This document shows, in pieces, positions 53,260 through 58,458 of a stretch of 58,458 nt of DNA (the first letter of the stretch is position 1; the number at the start of each line of letters is the position of its first letter). Position numbers and translations under genes: made by a program. The stretch is from an uncultured Bacteroidota bacterium. Lineage in GTDB: Bacteria; Bacteroidota; Bacteroidia; Bacteroidales; VadinHA17. Below the pieces are notes generated by a model, which was not told the DNA's origin, ran no database searches, and worked only from the letters and a program-made list of their open reading frames with translations. The stretch is taken from NCBI GenBank assembly GCA_937864815.1, contig CALMJY010000331.1:1-58458 (forward strand), in the 5' to 3' direction.

Positions 53260-54495
53260 TCAAAACATGCTCTTAACCTTTTCAATTCCCTGAACGAGTG
53301 CTTCAATCTCCTGCCTTGTGTTATAGAAACACATTGAAACCCTTACAGTTCCATCAATCCCGAAAAAATCCATAACAGGCTGTGCACAGTGAGTCCCGGT
53401 TCTGACTGCTATACCCAGCTTGTCAAGAACCATTCCGGTATCATACTGATGGATGCCGTCAATAAGGAAAGAGATTGTGGAAATTTTTCTTTCGGAATTA
53501 CCATAAATTGTTACACCTTCAATGCCGGATATGCATTCTGTTGCATACGAAAGCAATTGTCTTTCACGTTCAGCAATTTCCTCCCTGCCCAGCTCAGTTA
53601 TATAATCAAGTGCCGCTCCAAGTCCCACTGCGCCGGCATAATTCATTGTACCAGCTTCAAATTTGAATGGCAGATGATTATAGGTGGTCTTCTCAAATGT
53701 CACTTTCTCCACCATGTCACCACCTCCCTGGTAAGGAGGAAGTTCTTCCAGCCATTTCTTCTTTCCATAAAGAACTCCAATACCTGTCGGACCGTAAATT
53801 TTATGTCCGGAGAAGACATAGAAATCACAATCCATTTTTTGTACGTCAACAATTCCGTGCTGGATACCCTGAGCACCATCAACCAGCACAGGAGTATTGT
53901 TTGAATGGGCTGCTTCAATAATTTCATTAACCGGCACAATTGTACCCAGCGCATTTGAAACCTGTGTTATAGCTACAATTTTTGTCTTAGGTGAAAGAAG
54001 TTTCAGATATTCCCCGGTGATTATTTCCCCATTGCTATTCATAGGAATTACTTTCAGAATAGCTCCTTTCCTTTCACAGAGCATCTGCCATGGAACAATA
54101 TTGGCATGGTGTTCGAGATGGCTAACAATTATCTCATCTCCCCTTTTGATATACCTTTCACCAAATGAAAAAGCAATTGTGTTAATTGAACCCGTTGTAC
54201 CTGAAGTGAAAACGATCTCTTCCTTTCCTGAAGCATTTATAAATGCCGCAACCTTCTGCCTGGCATTTTCATACGATTCGGAAGCCATATCGCTCAGGTA
54301 ATGTACTCCCCTGTGGATATTCCCGTTGAAGAAAGTAAGAATCTCATCAACAGAGTCTATTACACGCTGTGGTTTCTGGGCAGTTGCACCGTTATCGAAA
54401 TAAACCAGTTGTTTACCGTATACTTTTCTGCCAAGTATTGGAAAATCGGACCTTATTTCGGAAATATCTTTCACCTGATTTAGTCTTATCCGCAC
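53260..54495 (-). CDS. sufS: Cysteine desulfurase SufS
   Basis: The 411-residue PLP enzyme takes sulfur from cysteine and passes it to SufE. The PLP Lys is in FSGHKIYGPTGIGVLYG, the catalytic Cys in RTGTHCAQPVMDFF. EVSHLEHHANIVPW-like sequence is also present. The GTG at 54495 overlaps the sufD stop; a second GTG seven codons on is possible. Confidence 0.95.
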   Translation of the reverse strand: MRIRLNQVKDISEIRSDFPILGRKVYGKQLVYFDNGATAQKPQRVIDSVDEILTFFNGNIHRGVHYLSDMASESYENARQKVAAFINASGKEEIVFTSGTTGSINTIAFSFGERYIKRGDEIIVSHLEHHANIVPWQMLCERKGAILKVIPMNSNGEIITGEYLKLLSPKTKIVAITQVSNALGTIVPVNEIIEAAHSNNTPVLVDGAQGIQHGIVDVQKMDCDFYVFSGHKIYGPTGIGVLYGKKKWLEELPPYQGGGDMVEKVTFEKTTYNHLPFKFEAGTMNYAGAVGLGAALDYITELGREEIAERERQLLSYATECISGIEGVTIYGNSERKISTISFLIDGIHQYDTGMVLDKLGIAVRTGTHCAQPVMDFFGIDGTVRVSMCFYNTRQEIEALVQGIEKVKSMF

Positions 54496-55844
54496 TTAAC
54501 CACGCAACTTGCACATCGGGATAATTCGCCTCTGAGACGCTGCATAACCAGATTATCCATCCTTTCCCGCAGAGGTTCAATTCTTATATTCTGTATAACT
54601 TCGTGAGCGAATCCGAACATTAGCATAAATCTGGCCTCCCGTTTGTCAATCCCTCGTGACTGAAGGTAGAACATGGCATTTTCATCAAGCTGTCCGACTG
54701 TTGCGCCATGGCTGCATTTCACATCATCAGCGTAGATCTCAAGCTGTGGTTTTGTATCCATTTTTGCATCATCAGTCAGCAGGATATTATTGTTTTTCTG
54801 ATAGGCAAGTGTCTTTTGAGCATCTGGTCTTACAAGAATTCTCCCGTTAAAGGTACCAGTTGACATATCATCCAGAACCCCCTTGAAGAGCTGGTTGCTG
54901 GTACAGTTTGGGAAAGCATGGTCAACATTAACAAAATTATCAACATGCTGCCATTTGTCGGTGAGATATAATCCGCAGGAGCTTGTTTCAGCTCCTTCCC
55001 CGCCCAGGTAATGATATGTACTGTTACGTATCAGGCCTCCGTGGAGAGTCATATTGATTGAGGATGTCACACTGTTTCTTTCCTGGTGAATGAAAGTATG
55101 CGTGACTTTGCATGCAGCATTATGCTCGTTCTGGACTCTGATCAGATCGAAATGTGCATTTTCCCCCACATAAACTTCTGTTACGGCATTTGTAAGGAAT
55201 TTCTTAGGGGCAAGAGTATGATCACAGACTATTATCGAAAACTCAGCTCCTTTTTCAACAATTATAAGATTTCTATGCTGATTGAATGTATCTTCCTCTG
55301 ACTGGACAAGGTCTACAACCTGTACCGGTTTGTTGAGTCTGACCCCTTCAGGAACATAGACAAAAACCCCATCAAAAGCCATTGCTGTATTCAGATGGAC
55401 AAGGCCATCCGCATCGCTGTGAGCATATTTTCCGTAATGTTTCATAATCAATTCAGGAAATCTGAGGGCAGCCTCATTAAGACTTCCCACCCATACTCCG
55501 CTGGGCAATTGCCTGAGCTTATCACTTAATGTAGGGTAAAATCCGTTAAGGAGCACAAGTCCGTGAGCATCAAGATCAGCTACATCACATCTGAAATCCT
55601 CAGCTTTTTTGAAATCGGAATCAACCGGAAGGAAATAGCCTGTATAATCGTGATCAAAAAAAAGGTTGAGATTAGTATATTTATAAGCCTCGCTCTTCCT
55701 TGTGGGAATTCCAAGCTCACCAAACCTGTCAAAAGCCGCACTTCTGAATGAGTTTAAATAGGGTGATGATATTGACGAGATCTTATCAATATTATCCCTG
55801 TAAAGTTTAAGGTATCTGCCTGTTACTTCTGATACTCCGTTCAT
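54486..55844 (-). CDS. sufD: Fe-S assembly protein SufD
   Basis: The 452-residue protein is part of the SufBC2D scaffold. It has the right-handed beta-helix typical of SufB/SufD and the C-terminal DDVKCSHGATVGQLDENAMFY with the conserved His. Its start overlaps the sufC stop by four bases (ATGA), showing translational coupling. Confidence 0.95.
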   Translation of the reverse strand: MNGVSEVTGRYLKLYRDNIDKISSISSPYLNSFRSAAFDRFGELGIPTRKSEAYKYTNLNLFFDHDYTGYFLPVDSDFKKAEDFRCDVADLDAHGLVLLNGFYPTLSDKLRQLPSGVWVGSLNEAALRFPELIMKHYGKYAHSDADGLVHLNTAMAFDGVFVYVPEGVRLNKPVQVVDLVQSEEDTFNQHRNLIIVEKGAEFSIIVCDHTLAPKKFLTNAVTEVYVGENAHFDLIRVQNEHNAACKVTHTFIHQERNSVTSSINMTLHGGLIRNSTYHYLGGEGAETSSCGLYLTDKWQHVDNFVNVDHAFPNCTSNQLFKGVLDDMSTGTFNGRILVRPDAQKTLAYQKNNNILLTDDAKMDTKPQLEIYADDVKCSHGATVGQLDENAMFYLQSRGIDKREARFMLMFGFAHEVIQNIRIEPLRERMDNLVMQRLRGELSRCASCVVKCG

Positions 55845-56605
55845 GCTATAACATTGTTTTCAACCTCTTTTTTAATCCAGTCATATCCCTTTGCTTCAAG
55901 CTCCAGGGCTAGTTCCTTTCCAGCTGTTTTAACTATTCGTCCGTCATACAGGACATGAACAACATCCGGTACGATATAATCGAGAAGCCTCTGATAATGG
56001 GTGATTACTATAAATGAATTATCGGGCCTTTTAAGCTTGTTTACCCCATTTGCCACAATTCTGAGAGCGTCGATATCAAGTCCTGAATCTGTTTCATCGA
56101 GGATTGCAAGGGTTGGTTCAAGCATGGCCATCTGGAAGATCTCATTCTTTTTCTTTTCTCCTCCCGAATAACCTTCATTGACTGATCTGTTGGCAAGCTT
56201 GGAATCAATTTCAACAAGCTCTTTTTTGTCACGCATCATCTTCAGGAAATCAGATGCTGAAAGAGGTTCCAGTCCATGATGTTTCCTTTTTTCATTGATA
56301 GCGGTCTTCATGAAATTCACCATACTTACCCCGGGGATCTCAATGGGATACTGGAACCCCAGGAAAATACCCTCTTTGGCACGGTCTTCAGGAGATAACT
56401 CCAGAAGGTCATGCCCCATATATTTTACTGTACCTTCAGTAACTTCCGCAAATTCCCTTCCTGCCAGCACAGATGCAAGTGTACTTTTCCCTGAACCATT
56501 CGGGCCCATTATAGCGTGAATCTCACCCGGCTTTACATGAAGGCTTATTCCCTTTAATATGTTCTTGCCTCCTATTGAGGCTTTTAAGTTCTTAATATCA
56601 AGCAT
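55841..56605 (-). CDS. sufC: Fe-S assembly ATPase SufC
   Basis: The 254-residue ABC ATPase drives the SufBCD scaffold. Walker A is GPNGSGKSTLASVLAG, the signature YSGGEKKKNE, and Walker B LAILDETDSGLDIDAL. No transmembrane partner is present, as expected. A repeat-filled 182-base gap separates it from sufB. Confidence 0.97.
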   Translation of the reverse strand: MLDIKNLKASIGGKNILKGISLHVKPGEIHAIMGPNGSGKSTLASVLAGREFAEVTEGTVKYMGHDLLELSPEDRAKEGIFLGFQYPIEIPGVSMVNFMKTAINEKRKHHGLEPLSASDFLKMMRDKKELVEIDSKLANRSVNEGYSGGEKKKNEIFQMAMLEPTLAILDETDSGLDIDALRIVANGVNKLKRPDNSFIVITHYQRLLDYIVPDVVHVLYDGRIVKTAGKELALELEAKGYDWIKKEVENNVIA

Positions 56606-56630
56606 TTTATAATCTGTTTATCTTTTTTTA

Positions 56631-56786
56631 CATCCCCCTGATCCCCTTCAAAGGGGGAATCGGATGTGATACTTTTGTCTTTTAACTTTTATCTTTTGTC
56701 CTATTTTACATCCCCCTGCCCCCTTCAAAGGGGGAATCAGCCGGGGAATTCTGCCTTGTGTCTTTTGCCTTGTATCTTGTGTCTTT
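56631..56786. repeat. Double heptad-palindrome repeat between sufB and sufC
   Basis: In the minus-strand direction from the sufB stop: five in-phase heptads (56752-56786: TGCCTTG, TGTCTTT, TGCCTTG, TATCTTG, TGTCTTT), palindrome CATCCCCCT...AGGGGGAAT (56709-56738), four heptads (56671-56698: ACTTTTG, TCTTTTA, ACTTTTA, TCTTTTG) and a second palindrome copy (56631-56660). The unit heptad plus palindrome is thus present twice, with unrelated heptads but nearly identical palindromes. Confidence 0.88.
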
Positions 56787-56787
56787 T

Positions 56788-58236
56788 CTAACCTACACTT
56801 CCTTCGAGGCTGATCTGAAGCAGCTTCTGTGCTTCAACTGCAAACTCCATCGGAAGCTTGTTTATAACTTCACGTGCATACCCGTTAACGATGAGACCGA
56901 TCGCATCCTCAGTTGAAATCCCACGCTGGTTACAGTAAAAAATCTGGTCTTCACCAATTTTAGAAGTTGTGGCTTCATGTTCAACAATTGCAGTCTGGTT
57001 ATCAACCTCAAGATACGGAAATGTATGGGCACCACATTTATCTCCAAGCAGCAGTGAATCGCACTGGGAGAAATTTCTTGCATTTGATGCATTTTTCAGG
57101 ACCTTTACCAGCCCCCTGTAACTATTCTGACCTTTGCCTGCTGAAATGCCTTTTGATACAATAGTGCTTTTTGTGTTTTTACCAATATGGATCATCTTGG
57201 TTCCTGTATCAGCCTGCTGGTGATGATTTGTAACCGCCACAGAATAAAATTCTCCGGTTGAATTATCCCCCCTAAGAATACATGAAGGATATTTCCATGT
57301 TATTGCCGAACCTGTTTCTATCTGGGTCCATGATATCTTTGAACTTTCTCCGCGGCACATGCCCCGCTTTGTGACAAAGTTGAAAATACCACCTTTCCCG
57401 TCTTTATCTCCGGGATACCAGTTTTGCACAGTAGAATATTTCACTTCAGAGTTTTTCTCGGCAACAATCTCCACAATTGCAGCATGTAACTGGTTTTCAT
57501 CACGCGAAGGTGCTGTACAGCCTTCGAGATAACTTACATAACTCTCTTCATCAGCAATAAGAAGTGTTCTTTCGAACTGACCGGTATTTGCAGCATTAAT
57601 CCTGAAATATGTGGAAAGCTCCATCGGACACCTTACACCTTTGGGTATGTAACAGAATGATCCATCGCTGAATACTGCCGAATTGAGGGCTGCAAAGAAA
57701 TTATCCGTATAAGGCACAACTGTACCCATATATCTTTTTACAAGATCGGGGTACTCTTTTACGGCATCACTGAATGAACAAAAGATTATGCCCAATTCAG
57801 CAAGGGTTTCTTTAAAAGTGGTCTTTACCGAAACGCTGTCCATAACGGCATCGACCGCAACACCTGCAAGATGTTTCTGTTCTTCAAGCGGTATACCCAG
57901 CCTGTCAAAGGTCTTTTTCAGCTCCGGATCCACCTCATCGAGGCTGTTAAGTCTGGGGCGCTGTTTCGGGGCAGAATAATAAATTATATCCTGGTAATTG
58001 ATTGCCGTAATTTTAAGATTCGGCCATGAAGGCATTTTCATTGTGAGCCAGTGACGGTATGCCTTCAGTCTGAACTCCAGCAACCAGTCAGGTTCACCTT
58101 TTTTGGCAGAAATAATCTTTACAACGTCCTCATTCAGGCCTTTTTGTATCTGTTCTGAATCAATATCAGAATAGAATCCGTATTTGTATTCGCCTGAAGT
58201 TACTTCATCCAATATCTTATCCTGGTCTTTTTCCAT
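56788..58236 (-). CDS. sufB: Fe-S assembly scaffold SufB
   Basis: The 482-residue protein is the main scaffold on which clusters form. [81 protein letters not shown] and [13 protein letters not shown] (conserved Cys and His) are all present. It is the first gene of the suf operon on the minus strand. Confidence 0.97.
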   Translation of the reverse strand: MEKDQDKILDEVTSGEYKYGFYSDIDSEQIQKGLNEDVVKIISAKKGEPDWLLEFRLKAYRHWLTMKMPSWPNLKITAINYQDIIYYSAPKQRPRLNSLDEVDPELKKTFDRLGIPLEEQKHLAGVAVDAVMDSVSVKTTFKETLAELGIIFCSFSDAVKEYPDLVKRYMGTVVPYTDNFFAALNSAVFSDGSFCYIPKGVRCPMELSTYFRINAANTGQFERTLLIADEESYVSYLEGCTAPSRDENQLHAAIVEIVAEKNSEVKYSTVQNWYPGDKDGKGGIFNFVTKRGMCRGESSKISWTQIETGSAITWKYPSCILRGDNSTGEFYSVAVTNHHQQADTGTKMIHIGKNTKSTIVSKGISAGKGQNSYRGLVKVLKNASNARNFSQCDSLLLGDKCGAHTFPYLEVDNQTAIVEHEATTSKIGEDQIFYCNQRGISTEDAIGLIVNGYAREVINKLPMEFAVEAQKLLQISLEGSVG

Positions 58237-58336
58237 ATGAGCAGTTCAAAAGAAGATTCTCCTATTCGGAGAACAAGGATCAATTCAAATTGTTATATGC
58301 TTAATTAAATTTAATCTAAATAAAAATGCAAAATTA
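58237..58336 (-). promoter_or_regulatory. Leader and candidate promoter of the suf operon
   Basis: On the minus strand TAATTTTG (58329-58336) fits the -7 consensus. The leader contains a six-base hairpin, TTCTCC-GAATA-GGAGAA (58257-58273), about 20 bases before the sufB ATG. The hairpin might be a regulatory structure or transcript stabiliser. No typical IscR or Fur site was recognised. Confidence 0.45.
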
Positions 58337-58458
58337 ACAAAAATTCACGATTTCCGGTATCAGAATAATCAAAAACCGACTTCTCAAATGCTAATTAATA
58401 TTGAATAATGATTGTTTCCGGATAAATCAGAAAGAAATAAATTATAAATTGCGCCCGA

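Overview
The window reads as a chromosomal segment of an uncultured or lesser-known member of the phylum Bacteroidota, most likely Bacteroidales/Marinilabiliales-like. Supporting signs are RprX/RprY-type two-component genes, an IPExxxVDY-family gene next to rnc, a GSCFA protein, TonB-receptor and type IX secretion (T9SS) modules, the order sigma54 activator-lptE-TPR-secG-groESL, a complete suf operon, and promoters of the Bacteroidota type (TTTG / TAnnTTTG). No phage, CRISPR, transposase or plasmid gene was seen.

Layout. 0-2 kb: tatD, ansA and a tRNA-Ser(GGA) followed by a terminator and a cluster of palindromic repeats. 2.5-6.1 kb: three unrelated exported proteins (a plug-only TonB-receptor fragment-like protein, a Tat-exported Gfo/Idh/MocA oxidoreductase and a lipoprotein beta-propeller). 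6.4-22.2 kb: a glycan-degradation locus without SusC/SusD. On the minus strand it has a PQQ-like propeller, a GH95-like lipoprotein, a URO-D/MtaA-like protein, GH5, a 57-residue relic that looks like the two ends of a GH16 lipoprotein, and a clan GH-A enzyme; around these lie a Tat-exported aldo/keto reductase, a GH2 lipoprotein, a serine-type S1 sulfatase and a second URO-D-like protein. 22.2-28.5 kb: a hypothetical protein with an HlyD-type adaptor, tRNA-Arg(CCG), leuS and an M23 peptidase. 28.6-42.4 kb: core genes (purN, acpP-fabF-rnc-IPExxxVDY-PH protein, rprXY, lepA, groESL, secG-TPR-lptE-sigma54 activator). 42.4-48 kb: kdsB, a T9SS-tail-only protein, a MerR regulator with a degenerate cobalamin domain, a 5'-truncated TonB receptor, GSCFA and an alpha/beta hydrolase. 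48-51.5 kb: two ECF sigma factors, one with an anti-sigma-like protein and a doubly anchored lipoprotein, and yjbQ. 51.5-58.2 kb: sufBCDSE-sufT-queG.

Two things stand out. First, two different URO-D/MtaA-like proteins sit inside the sulfated-glycan locus, one only one base from a GH95-like glycosidase gene. This suggests a C1-transfer or demethylation step linked to sugar breakdown, although no corrinoid protein is present here. Second, several intergenic spots carry short tandem repeats of unrelated sequence but with a strict 7- or 8-base period. All lie at gene 3' ends, several supply or touch the stop codon, and three are paired with the same C/G-rich palindrome. They resemble in form the heptanucleotide repeats known from cyanobacteria.

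All functions are assigned by reading motifs and remembered family features; no database search was run.
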